A DNA stretch of 64,000 nt. It comes from Nectonema munidae (taxonomy: Eukaryota; Nematomorpha; Nectonematoida; Nectonematidae). Below, piece after piece: positions 44,715 through 57,500 of this stretch. The position numbers and the translations under genes were made by a program. The stretch covers positions 434,001-498,000 of the forward strand of contig JAUIRK010000069.1 of assembly GCA_030549495.1 (NCBI GenBank). Direction: 5' to 3'. Position 1 is the stretch's first letter; each line of letters opens with the position of its first letter. The notes below the pieces were generated by a model, which saw only the letters and a program-made list of their open reading frames with translations, was not told the DNA's origin and made no database searches.

Positions 44715-46421
44715 ATGTTGTTTCAGCTTTATAATTTACAAAATATATTTCGCTAAATGATCAAAAAATGTGTAAATGTCGAATCAATTGCCCCGATATA
44801 AAGATCTACCTTTGCTTGTGATTCAGAACTGGAATCCAATATTAAGAAGTTGATGAAAGGACATTTTCGCATAAAAAGTCATAAAAACAACTCGCATGCA
44901 ATGAATAGTTCTACTTTTCTTTATTGACATGAATTATTTGATCTCAAATGACGCCAAATACAGGTAACAAAGCAAATCAAATTTTACGTTAATTCAAGGA
45001 CGTTTGCTATTTATTCCAAATTTAAAAGTTATTTTTACACGTACAAATTGGCCAATTTCCCTCATTTTTAGTTTTTTTTTACAAAAATGAAAAACTGTTC
45101 ACGGATCCCCTGTGACGCATCCATGGACCTCAGATTAAGAATCACTGGTCTATGGATTGAATTTCTCAAAATTAGCTTATTCTATTTTTAAATATATAAA
45201 TTTATCTTTCATTTACTTAACAGTTAAATTATTTGACTTATTTCAATTTTTTTATTCTAATACCAATTTGCCTTTTTTCTTGATCTCCTTCTCTTTATCC
45301 ATCTTCAATATGGCCAGTAGAAGACAAAATAGAAGTTGTCATTGCAAGGACTCATAATAAAGTCGAAGCACGACCTCAAAGACTATGATATTACTTGATT
45401 CTTGACATGTTCGAACATTCAAACCTAATAGCGAACTGCGAAAGGACCAAATGGAAGTAGAAGATAGCGCTAAACTAAAGAGAAAAAATATTGAACGTGA
45501 ATAGATATTCTTAATCGTTTTGAACGGGAAAGACAATAAGGGTATTTTAGATTTTCTTAGAACGCTTCCTTTGAGTCCGAAGTATACAATATTGCTCCTC
45601 ATCTTAAATTTTGTTTTTTAAATATTTTTAAGGAATTGCTATGAAATAAAGGACAGCACTTGCATTTTAATTTAATTAAATACTATTACTTGATTTTTTG
45701 CTGTCTCCTGTGGCCTTGCCAGACCACTAACAAAAGTTTCCATGTTTTATACCGTCCTTTATATCAAGTTTAGACTAATTAACATTGGAGCAATATGCCT
45801 ATTAGACGAATCAGTTTTAGACTTATTGTCTTTGGACGAATTGGTCTATTAGACCAATTGCATGGTTGCACTTTTCAGAGAAATTAAAAATTGTCAGGGA
45901 ATTTGCTATGTTTACATTGCTTTCAAATATGATGCTTAGAAGTTAATGATGTTATATTATGCTTTGGTTAAAGGCAACATCAAAAAGAAAATTTTGGGTG
46001 TATGGAGGTAGTTTAACAATTACTGACAATGTGGTCAAAAAGTCTTGCATAAAATTATGCAATCTATTCTAAATAATGTTTCTACAAAGTTTTATTAATT
46101 TTCACAAATTTGTGCACTAAATTAGAGCAGTTTTAAACAATATTAGTCAACTTTGCATAACGATGATGATAAATCTGTAGTAGACCAATATTTTTATAAA
46201 TTTTTAGTTTAAAAATTTTATCAAAATAAACTTAAGAAATTATTCAGAATAGATGGATGCTGTTTTTTACGATATATATGATGATATTTTCATGCAAACC
46301 ATTGTACAAACTGTACCAAGATTCAAACTGAACTGTGACTTTCGAACACCTTATTTTATTTTCATTTTCATTTTTTTCAGATTAATGATTAATTTATAAT
46401 ACCTTTAATTGAAGAGATATC
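44715..46421. other. Intergenic DNA with a possible hAT end near 45.14 kb
   Basis: On the minus strand from about 45145, CAGTGATTCTTAATCTGAGG resembles the common hAT end that starts CAGTGGTTCTTAACC. No partner end or target duplication was found. Otherwise AT-rich. Confidence 0.35.
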
Positions 46422-48358
46422 ATGCCTGGAGCTAAAATATTTTGTAATGAGTTCTGGCTAGATCCCAACATTGAGCCACAACTTTCAGCTTGGCTAACAA
46501 GGAACCCTGGAAATAAAAAGGAAGCATGTTGCTTTCTTTCCAAAAAAATATTGCCCTATGCAACGTGGGTCGAGGAGGACTACATTCTCACGTGAAGAGC
46601 AAAACTCATATTAGTTTGATTGAATCAAAAGGGATTCAACGATGCATTTGCCAAAACTACAGTACTTAGCATATATACTGCAGTTGCACCAACTTCATCT
46701 CCAACTCCAATAAAACCACCAACACACACTTTGCTCTGAGTATTTGAAAAAAAGACGTAACTAGATCAGAAATTCTCTGATCTTTATTCGTCTTACAATG
46801 TTATTTCTCTTTAAACTCATGCACTTGTCGGGGAAACATTTAAATTAATGTTTCCCGACTCAAAAATAGCGTCATCATTGAAAGTTGGGAGAACAAAATG
46901 CAGGTATGTCATTATGGACTGAGTCCATATTTAAAGATGGCTTAATCAAAAAGATTGGATTTGTTTCGATGAAGCATTAAATAAAATCTAGCGACAGAAC
47001 CAGATGGCTGCCTTTATTAGATATTATGAGCATGAGAAGGATTTGATGTGCTGTCAATACTTTGACAGTTCATTTTAGGTCATGCTTCAGCTTCCAGAGA
47101 AGTTTAATGATGTGCTTAAACCTTTATCAAAGAATAATCTTTTGCAAATCTCTATGGATGACCCAAATGTCAATCTTAAATTTTTAAAGGACTTTGAACA
47201 GGGAATAAGTGAAGATAGCCAAATGAATAAGCATCTCTTGGTGTACGTGGGCTTCACGTGGTACATGGTGTCTTAAGAACAGGAATGAATGCATCAAAAC
47301 AGACTTCACGTATGTTATAGGCTGCATTAAATTTCCCATGAAACATTTTTCAGTTCACTGGGTAGAAAATGTAGCCGCATAGAGAGAGTTCTCCTAATTT
47401 ATTCTTCTAAAAAGCTTGCAAATAATGTTAGAGAATTGTTTGAAGACACATTTTTGATAGCTCAACTGGCATTTGTCAATTTGATTTCCTCTGAATGTGA
47501 ATCAATTTAAAGTCTTTCAAGCTGATTAGTCTTTGATACCCTTCTTACCCCCTTGCTTGCTGGATCTGCTAGAGCTAGGGTCAATCTTATCATAATTTTT
47601 TAATCCCCAAAAGATTCCTAGACCTTCAACCTCATAGAATATTACAAAGCTCGATTTAGAATTGCCAGAAAATGCAATTAAAATTCACAAATTAGACATT
47701 GGCTTTGCTGCAAAAAATATCTCAATGAAATTAAAGCAAATCAATCAGATACTACAATTCAAGAAAGAATGCAAGAAAATTCTTGAAAGGAGCCCCTTGA
47801 AATATAAACTTGTTGTTTGTTTAACATCTTTGGATCCAAAAATGATTTCTGGGAGTCCATCGAGTGCTCAAGGGCAAATGGCTATGGTTCTTGAAACTTT
47901 TTATGATGTTGTTAGTGAGGCCATTAAATTGGACAAGTTTTATTGGCAAATTTTCAAAGGCAATGATCTCTATACTGAGTTGTGGAATGACATTAAACTT
48001 TGCCTCATTTTATCTCATGGCAATGCGCAAGTTGGAAGTGGATTTTCTATAAATAAATTCCTACTTGTAGAGAACCTACTAGAGACTTCATTTAATATCA
48101 CAGAGAAGAGTCAAAGATGCAATCAGATACTATGGTGGTATTTCAAATATATTGATTGCAAAGGCGATGATTTCATCCTTTATGCATCCAGTCAGAGATA
48201 TATGAACCACCTCGAAGATTTAAAGCTCAAGAAAAGTTCACATGAAGTTCTGGGTACAAAGAAACGGAAGATGGAAGAAGAAAAAGGAAAATTATTGAAA
48301 AGTAAAAGAGTTACTAAGAAACTACAGGATGCAAGAGGAGGAGTTGAACACCGAAAAT
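46422..48358 (+). pseudogene. BED-finger / hAT-like transposase relic
   Basis: It starts MPGAKIFCNEFWLDPNIEPQ. A zinc-finger segment NVGRGGLHSHVKSKTH follows in a shifted frame (from 46562). A middle part contains LLQISMDDPNVNLKFLKDF (47.1 kb). A long open stretch, 47662-48358, includes LSHGNAQVGSGFSINKFLLV, the SHGxAxVERGFSxN-type block of a transposase family common in invertebrate genomes. At least one frameshift near 46560 and several stops break it. I infer the superfamily from the BED-like finger and C-terminal block only. Confidence 0.65.
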
Positions 48359-48460
48359 GAAACAATTTGAAAAATATAATTAGAATACATTGACTTTATA
48401 TGTATGCTTAAAAATGTCATTAGCATTTTATTATGCATTGTACAGTGTGGACAGTATGAC

Positions 48461-48622
48461 CACTGGGGGATCCAGAGGGGGGGGGGGCGCCTAGGCCCCC
48501 TATGAAGAATGGCTTCAGAAATTCCCCTTACTGATTTTGCTCTTTCCTAAGGCATCAAGACTTGTATGGTGGTATTCTTTAAAGTTGGCCTTTCCTATGG
48601 TCAATTTCTGGATCCCCCACTG
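48461..48622. mobile_element. 162-bp hAT-type miniature element with 8-bp target duplication
   Basis: AGTATGAC repeats at 48453-48460 and 48623-48630 flank CACTGGGGGATCCAGA and TTTCTGGATCCCCCACTG, inverted ends with one mismatch in the outer five bases. GC-rich next to a G run. Confidence 0.88.
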
Positions 48623-48954
48623 AGTATGACAATGTTAAAACTTGAATCCAACTATAAGTAAGTTTTTATATCCTATATTTTTCAGCTTTTGTATGATTTT
48701 TTTAGATAAAACCAACCACCCTAAATACTTAATTTAATTCATTGTTACCAAAGTTTCAAGATTCATCACCTGTTATCCTATTTTGCAGTGTTGCTTTATA
48801 TTGGTCAAAACAGTGACCAGAAAATTAAGACATCTGACCCCTTTTCCTCCTACGGAAGTCCATTTTTGAGAGCTGTTTGATAACAAAGAAACTCGTGATG
48901 TAAATGATAAAATCAGTCCTATTCGATATATCCATGACCATTTTTCAATGTTTT

Positions 48955-49640
48955 TTCCAGGTTTTGGACTCCTCATTCTGCTGTCACAATTGATGAACAG
49001 CTTGTGGCTTTCAGAGGAGGTTGCCGAGTAAAAGTTTACGATCTTCATAAAACTGATAGATATGGTATTAAGTTTTATCATATATGAGACTCAAAGTACT
49101 ACTATTATACGGTACCTGAAATATATGTATCGGGGTTACAAGATTCGTCTTATTTTTCTGGATCATCTATTGTCAAAAGATTGGTTGAAAAAAGCAACGT
49201 TCCGCCAGGGTGTGGTCTATACACAGACAGGTTTTTCACAAAAGGCAGGTTTGACCTTGCCATCTGGGCTCATAGTAAAAGTTTCTCCCTTTGTGGAATA
49301 ATTATGTCAAATAAAAGATTTTTATCTAATATTTTTCGGAACCCTGTACCAAGAAGTGAATTCAAATGAATGTGAAAGCTGCATAATTTATTCTAATTAC
49401 GTTTCTATCAGTGCCAATGTTCCGAAGTTATTTTATAATTTATAAAGAAACACTTGCATTGGCATTACCAGAAGAATGTGTGAAAGTTCTTCGCTCTTCC
49501 ATACTTGAAATACCAGCAAGCATAAAGTCTCTTTTATTTTTTTATGGATTTTCCCAATCTGAACCTTCTGTTTAAAAAAGAACATCTTGTCCCTTTTGCA
49601 CTTCAAAAAAAATAAAACTACACGGCGATGTGAAAAGTGT
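48955..49640 (+). pseudogene. piggyBac transposase relic
   Basis: HSAVTIDEQLVAFRGGCRVK is the conserved DE-box region of piggyBac/PGBD transposases, followed by DRYGIKFYH. Then, in another frame, SSIVKRLVEKSNVPPGCGLY and TDRFFTKG occupy the position of the family's DNFFTS catalytic block. A possible C-terminal CPFC piece lies at about 49590-49640. The N-terminal part is missing and the frames are broken. piggyBac inserts at TTAA, which may link it to the TTAA mini-elements. Confidence 0.75.
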
Positions 49641-51110
49641 AATGCTTTTTTTTATGCAAAGTACATTCATCTATTTTATGTCCTAACTGCAAATTAGTTT
49701 CACTAAATAAATTATTATCTTTTTTTTATTTTAAAGAGATTTTAAATATTCAATTAAAATTTTTTAACGCCATCTCTATAAAAAAATATTTGAAAAAGCG
49801 TTTTTCTTTTATCATTGTTTTGTTTTTAGAGTTAATTAGCTTTTTTTTTATTTCTTTTGAAATAATACTATAGAAAAGAAATTTACGTTTAACTTTCGAG
49901 ACTGATTTCTATTGACACTTTTAATACAAAAAACTTGGATGTAAAAAATGCATAGAGTCCATAACGCGATAGTTAAAGATCAAGCTGTCTGAAGAAATGC
50001 TATGAAGTTCCCTTTTCACTTAACCCTTACCTTTAGGTTCTTTTATGAAAACAGAAGACTTGCCTTTCATCAAGTTTCAGAAAAGTCTAAATTTCTGAAA
50101 TTCCAGATTGAATTCTTTAGCAATCTTAGCCTTTCTTGTATATTTCATCATGTCACAAGAGAGAAATAGATTACAGATGATGTGTCAGTTCATCTTATAT
50201 GGCTGCGCTGACTATTGGTTTAGTGACAAAATGTATAGACGTGAAGATTATGCAGAGCTATCACAATTGTTTAAAATGCTTGATAAATCACTGGAAACAA
50301 GAACCATCAAAGGCGAACACCAGAAGAAGCAATCACTTCTCTGAGCGAGCAATTACAACTACATGCCACTTGCAAGAACAAGGCCCAACCTACCACTGCG
50401 TTTCATTCTCTCCAATGACTTACCACAATTTGACTATTAACTAATTTTGCTTTATTGACCTACACTCTTCAAACCGTTCTAGGATGGTCTAAGTTACAGT
50501 TATGATCAAAAAGGGTTCTAATTTTTGGAAATTCCCCTAAATGCAACAAAATTTCAAAGTTAGTCATGTGTGAGACTTTATTGATCATATACAAAAACAT
50601 TAATTTTCACTGATTTCTAGAAAAAGCTCATTAGAAAATATGGAATTGTAAAAAAGTGTATTCCTAGTATCCGTCCATATGGGTTTGTAAAGTTTGCTTA
50701 GTACGGTATCAATTTAATTTGTTTTCTTTGTTATCTTCATTAATTCTAAGTATAAATTACGTAAGAAAATATAGACACTTTTCTGTCCGATAACATTTAT
50801 GTATGCGGTGTGTAAAAAAAGTATAGCTCTCGTATAACATTTGTCAAACCCTTCTTTCCTTGCATTCCTTTTTGAAAACCAATCATCCGCTTTCTTTTTG
50901 AATGGATTTTCATATAACTTAAAGGAGACGAATTTTGTTTTCTGAGTCACAGCCGACCCATTGTCCTTGAAAAAGTATTAAGGTCAAATCCAAGATCGAT
51001 ATTTTGCCCATGTTTCGGTCAATTTTGAAAATCGCCTGCTAGACACTGTAAAAGCTGTTTAGCTTTTCTTTAAGTTTAAAAAGGATGGCGACTTCTGACA
51101 TTAAAAGTAG
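49641..51110. other. AT-rich interval between the piggyBac relic and the collagen gene
   Basis: A short protein-like piece lies at 50108-50344 (DYWFSDKMYRREDYAELSQL). It may belong to the transposase relic, but I cannot place it. Nothing else seen. Confidence 0.4.
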
Positions 51111-51118
51111 AATAAATC

Positions 51119-51124
51119 TTTATT
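51119..51124 (-). terminator. Candidate polyadenylation signal of the collagen gene
   Basis: TTTATT on the + strand is AATAAA on the minus strand, about 110 bases after the stop codon. Confidence 0.5.
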
Positions 51125-51233
51125 TCTCAAAAGGTATAATAAAAAACACTTCACTATAAATATTTGTGTAAAAGATCATCAAAAGAAGACATTTGAATGC
51201 TGGACTTGGAGCAGGCAGGGCGGAATTGGAGAG

Positions 51234-51525
51234 CTAGCGCAAGCAAACTACGCAAGAGATTTCATGTCCACTTGGATAAATGCCGCAGTTGATAGCTCCG
51301 CAGTTGATCTCAACTAAGTTTAAGCGAGAGCCAATCACGGTCGACTCTTGGAAAGACGAAGTATCCAGCTTTGTGTCGACGCAGATGTACTCGGTAGTGC
51401 TCGTTCTATGGCTATTCGCCATCAAGTAGCCTTCGTAAGCGAGTGACCACTCGGCAGGACATTCGGTGAATGCAGGAATCATCGCTTGAACCGTTTTCTC
51501 GCTAGCTTGGCAAAAGGAACACGCT
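51234..51525 (-). CDS. Collagen gene, last exon (C-terminal half of globular domain)
   Basis: Acceptor TTCTTTGTAG. It codes ACSFCQASEKTVQAMIPAF, ECPAEWSLAYEGYLMANS, EYICVDTK, EINCGAINCGIYP and SCVVCLR, then TAG. Cys spacing matches the family. Confidence 0.9.
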
Positions 51526-54500
51526 CTACAAAGAAAACGATTTAAAACAATGGAAACGATTGGAACTTTCAATGGAAGCTCTTTTATTCTTTTTGTGATC
51601 AAATTACGTGGGTTTCAAAAAATCTTGGCATCTCATTTTTAAATTATTACTTATTTATCTGCAGTTTTACACACAAGCTATTTTTCATTTTGATTAAGAA
51701 GATGTCTTTAAACTTTGAAGAGAAAAGAAAAAACCAAATGGCCAAGGATCAAATAAGTAGTTATTACAGTAGTACAATTTCATATTCTAATCAAGTAAAT
51801 TAGATAACTGATGATATGTTTAAGGAAAATTGCCATATGCAAAAATTGAGATCGAGACAATTGTCACGGGGATATTGACATTGAAATATTCAAAGAGTGA
51901 CCTGAAACAAGCTAACCTAAAAAAGATATCTTTAGAGCTGTCTTTCCCAACGCTTTTGCACTTGCAACCCCCTACTATCCGCGTGTGATTTACGTTTTAT
52001 TTTTTCAATCGAAAGACAATTTCATTAGAAGGATATCTTTTTATCAATTCTCATCAGCTAAATACAGACAAAAATAAAAGCATAATGAGATATTTATATT
52101 TATGGAATCACTATATATAAAACAAAAAAGTCCAATTTTACGTCAACAAAAGGAAATGTTATTTAATTTATTTTTGTTGAATTATATATATATATCTTTT
52201 TTTTTACTTTTATCATGTTTGTGTATATGTAAGTATAAAGATAAATATTGATACCTTATTATGTTTTTATTTTTCTCTGTATTTAGCTGATGATAGATTG
52301 ATGAAAAGATATCCTTCTAATGAAATTGTTTCTCCTCTGAAATTTGATTTAATTACTCCAGCCATTATGTAATAAATTTTATTTTCGGTGAAGTAGGCTG
52401 GCAGCCGTCTTCACCTTTGGAAATTGGAGTAGTCGATTGAGCTAAAGATTTAAAAGGATACGATTCTAACAGAATTTAGAAGTGGAATTATTATACATAT
52501 TTAAAAAAAAAAGTTTAATTTTTGGAAGCATCATATGGAAGCGGATTATTTAGTTCAGGCGGGAAAGAAGAATTCGTTTTAAATATTTGGAATTGGATTC
52601 ATATTTTTTAACGTATTTGTTAGTGACAGGAAAAAGACATATAACCCAAAAAATTTTCAAGAATCTACTAATTATTCTTTATTAGTAAACTAAAAATCAC
52701 GGCATTGGTACGAAATTATGTTCAATGAAAACCGCACCTTTGCTGAGTTTGAGCGATGTCCGCAGCTGCAGACTTTCTTTCTTACATCCTCCATCATTTC
52801 ACGTGCAGCATGGAGGAGTTTTAAATCCAGCAATACAAAATTGATTATTTACCAAAGATCTCTCTCCTTCTGATGGCTTTGGAAAAGTGAAGATGTTTAG
52901 TCATGTTGTAATTTTGTAAAAATGATTTAGATCAAACTGAGTCTCATTCATCAATCCACAAAAGTTTTCAAACATATCAATGTTTTCGAGATGTCGTTAA
53001 TAGTGTCGTTTAAAAAAAAAGGCTGAAAACTATTTTGAAAAAAAAGAATATGTGATTTCCATACCTTGAACTTTCAATTTAGCTTGTCCGAATGGTCAAA
53101 AATGTCGGCAACGTTTGCAATACCTTTTGAAATTCGTACTCCCCTTTTGAAATAAGATACACGATTTTTCTTCTTTTGGAACTCCAGAAACAACTTTCTG
53201 CATCTCTAGATCCCGATAAAGTTTTTACTTTTTGATAACCAACGTACTGGTGTGTAGAAAATGAGGGCTTAGTACTAAGCATTCATGCGTTTATGTAGTT
53301 ATTTAAATTATCACGCGGTGAGTGCAGTAGTTTTCAAATTTAAATAAAGAATCAATCACTTCTTAAGAATAGCAGAGGGGCTTACCGGCGACCACACATC
53401 TATAGAACATGAACCTATGGGCTATTTTTTTTCTTTTTTTTCAGTCTTTTTTCGCACCCTAACTTCAATTGCAGCATTGGGGGTGCACGATCTGTATACA
53501 CTCGACATACGTTTTTCTATTGAAAGTCATCTCTTTAGGGGCGTGAGTATGGTTGGTTAGATGCTGGATTCGATAACTCAAGGTCTTGGGTTCGATCCTA
53601 CATCAAGCTTGCTTTCCTCATAGTTCGATACAAGCAGCGCAATTGTGCCTTTTCGATGAAAACACCCTACGGTACCATTTTACCTTCTTGATGAAAAAAA
53701 AGTAAAACTTTTCCCAAAAATTGGCCGATTTTGTAGCAGTTTCAAATGAATTGCACAAGGGAGGGTATTTAATGTCAACTAAATGAACACAGAAGTAAGA
53801 AGTTGAAAACATGAACATGCATCTGTTATTTTGGCGATGTAAAAGGAGGACAAGGGTGAGGCTTTTGTTTCGGCCACAATCTCCTCTTTAACATCAATAT
53901 ACCTTCTATTGCAGCTACTTGCTGCATCATCTTTGAAGCGGCTTCCCCAAGAAAGATTTTCTGTTGTCAAAATGCCCGCTTTCAAGAGGGTGTATGGAAT
54001 TGTGCCTGGCTTTATTTCTTAGCTATTTCCAATGCAATTTTATGGGTTGCCTGAAATAGATCTGAATTTTCCTGATGAAACACCTCACTGGCATCAGCTC
54101 TTTACTCCAAATTCGTTTTTGCGTGTTCTGGATGCTTCCTTTGAAGATAGCATTCAGGTTGTGGTGCCTTTGTTGACTCTGTAATCAAGACAGCATGGCG
54201 CAAAACACATTGTGATTACGTACACATTGATGCAGTACCGAGACGAAACCATAAGGATAGATTTATGTTAAAAAACACATGGCAATGTTATGAAAATTTG
54301 GTAAAGTTTAAACAAAAATAAAATAATACAAATAAAAATTGTTTCAACAAATGTAATGATGACAAATTATTATTAACATAGTATATAGGGCGTATCCTTT
54401 CTTACGTATGTATCTATGTAATATAATATGTATCTTTTCTTACAAGGTTTCACCAGCGTTCTGACAACTAATGGGTCATGACCCACCGGTTGGGAACCCC

Positions 54501-57500
54501 TGTGTTATATTGGAAAAATATTTTTCATTTTTTTGCTAATTTGGATTATCCTTTGAAGTCTCGATCTTTTTGTTAGAGAATCAAGTATCAAAAATAGAAG
54601 AGAGTCCCAGAGCTGAATCTCATTGCTTAGCGAGTTTGAGAGAAGAAGATTTAGAGGATTACGCTATCGCTGTGAAGAACTGAGGCAGGAGGTTGGCGAA
54701 AAGCGGTGTCTTGTATAAGTTGTAGCGCGCTCCAAAGATCTTGGCAGAAGACTGGAATCCCCTTTGCACTTTTGCCCAGTGCGGAGCTTGTGGCAAGCAC
54801 AAGTAGTTGGCTCCGTTGCCAGGATGTAAGGCGTGTCCTGAAGCTATGAAACCTGAAATGGAAGAAAGAAATTTCATTTCAATGATCCTGATAGATGCAC
54901 ACTCCTACCCTACTAATTTTTAGATCATTCCTCATTTCAACGTTGTCACGCCTTTTCATCACACGTCAATTAATCACAAGAGAGTCATCACCTCACAATT
55001 AACCAATCATTTAATAATTTTGTCTTTGGATAAGAAATTTTAACCCAATTAAGTTTTAATTTTTTTAATGCCTTGATAGTATATATACATAGTATATTTA
55101 CTAGGATTAAATCATCCATAATGTATGAAATTTGGTAGAGATGAATACGGTATTCATTTTCAACACACAGATCTATTATTGTGATGAAGAGTGATGATGA
55201 TATTATCAAATATAATGATGTAATATGAGGATTGGTCAAGACGCGTCGGGTAATGATTTGTCTGATGCAGGATTGGCTGGAATCCTAGATAATGGGGATG
55301 ATTCTGATTCTTTCATTCGTAAAATTCTGATTTTGATTTTCATTTTGATTCTAAATCTCATTCTATTAAGCAAAAAACATGTTTGTAGATATATACAGGT
55401 GAGTATATGGTGATATGGTGTGGAAAAATGGAATACTTTATGTTTCCAGTAACTTACTGAATCATCACCTGTGCATGCGTATCATTGTGTAGCATAGCTG
55501 TCAAACAGTAAATGCCAGGTGTATACGACTTCTAACTGTAGGAATGAAAAAATTCCTGCTCTCTCTCTACCCATGGTTTCTACTCTATAGCCGGATTTCA
55601 TCTAATTGTGTTGCCTCGATAGGGAAGGTACTGTGGAGCTCAGTTCCTTAGTTTCTCACGAAACTCTCCTCGTTCCCCTGATGTATAACCAGTAAGGTTT
55701 CCAGCAAAATAATTACTGCGAGATTCTGATTTTTATGGCACCTTTAGATCTGATTTTAATGCTGAATCTAATTTTAGATTTTAAATGATTATATGCTTCG
55801 GATAACGAATCCACCCCAACTTTAGTCTATTGATATTTTGAGGTATGCTAAAGTGTCAAGTGTTTGAGTGATAAGTGATGAAATATCATCAAAACATCTC
55901 TACATGAAAATCACTTCAAAATTGATTCACACAGACTTCTTCCGCTCCGGGAAAATTGCTCGAATGATAATTGCCATATTTTTCGGACTATAAGTTGATT
56001 TCTTTTCAGCGATTTTCAGCCCCGAGTTATTACCCACTTTAATATATGCAAGGTTTTTCAAGGAAAATATTTATTTGCATCGCATTTTACTATTTACTTT
56101 CTCAAAATTTGTTACAATTTCAAAAGAAATTTGGTCATAAAAAGTCATTTTCACAAGTAAAATTCAAATCATATCAACACAAGATACTGTCAAGTAAATT
56201 TAATTTGGCGAATTTAGTTTAAAAATAAATTAAAATAAAAAAAATTTTTTTTTTAAATTGATAAAAATGAACATTTTTTCAAAAAAAAGTAAAAAAAAAG
56301 ACTTTTTATCGAAATAACTGTTTATTGAAAATTTTATATTTGAAAAATTTTAAATGTTATAAAAAATTTTATATAAAAAAACGCGAAACTCTGGAATTTA
56401 AGTTCACCGAATAATAATTTGGCGAAAATTTCTTACGGATAAAGAGATCATACTACTATAATTTACTTGCACGCATCTTATGTGTCATTGATTGGAATTA
56501 ACCGTGTGATTATTTTTCTACGAGCATTTCAATTCAGTTTCAAAGGCTTTTGAATTTGAGTCCGCAACATATGTGATGACTAGTGGTATGGCGAATGGAG
56601 CCCATGCCAAAGTATATTTATTCGTCTACTCTTCTTTTGGAATCAATTTTCAAGAATGAAAAAAGAATAAAATTTCAAAATTCATTAAACATGATCAATA
56701 AAAGATTAATATATTTTCCTACTAGTTTCGGGGGTAGAGCGCCTTCTTCAGAGAAAAACCCTTTATGAGTGTGCTCTGAACTATACCATATGGTAATATA
56801 GAAATCTAGTACTTTGTCGGACGACATAGAACAAAGTCTATTTTCCATTTCCATCAAAGCCTTAAATCTAATTTTCAACTCTTCTTCCGATTTTCCCATA
56901 CGCTCTAAATCATCGGCGTATAAAATTTCATATGGCAAGCCACTTCTCATATTTTTACTTAATTCCACTCCTACAACTATAAACAATAACGTTCTCAGTA
57001 CCCATCCTTGATGTAGTCCTATCTTTATCTCAAACGAATCACTGTATCCATATTTAGTTTTTATCCTTGTCTTGGTAGCTCTATATGACTTCATCACCAA
57101 TCTAGAAACAATATTTCTGACAGATATGCCTATTGAAAAATAAGGTGAAAAGTTGATAACCAATCAAAAAAATTGGTCACTTTATTAGTGATATTGCTAA
57201 CAAGTTTCGGAGTATGGACTCCTTTTTCAAAGCAAATATATATAAGCATATATATATATACATGATAAATTAGTGGAATGAGATGTAAAGAGAATGAGAA
57301 TGTTTAGGATAAGCAATCTTTGCGTTAAAAGTCTATTTTCGTGAAATATCAGACAATGAAATATCTTGCACAGTTAACGTGCTGCTCTTAAGTGTCTACT
57401 CGTTATTCGATACGCCCTAGTAAAGCGGTTCTTCTTTCCGCAACTGATGAGGGGTCTTGCAGCACTTCCGCTACGTAGAATTCCCAGAATCTGCAAGGTA

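Larger units (their letters stand above)
51526..54662. other. Collagen intron 3: fold-back repeat, SINE and unassigned pieces
   Basis: It holds the fold-back element at 52014-52332 and the SINE at 53537-53690. Short minus-strand frames at 53079-53282 and 53779-53985 look protein-like in part (CFWSSKRRKIVYLISKGEYE) and may be transposase debris. Possible hAT-type ends near 51935 and 54500 could not be paired. Confidence 0.45.

Noticed and set aside
52730-52830. Extra collagen exon (minus strand, LLHAAREMMEDVRKKVCSCG)
   Set aside because: The exons at 54663-54852 and 51234-51525 join in phase without it, and the domain is complete.
53537-53610. Possible tRNA gene (A and B boxes present)
   Set aside because: Stems pair poorly, the sequence continues into a shared tail and recurs as a dispersed family, so it is a SINE head.
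55225-55413. Short open frame MRIGQDASGNDLSD and onward
   Set aside because: Ends in an AT-rich Ile/Leu run, no splice context or similarity.
57440-57500. CTGATGAGG as a hammerhead ribozyme core
   Set aside because: No stem II followed by GAAA downstream, so the core is incomplete.
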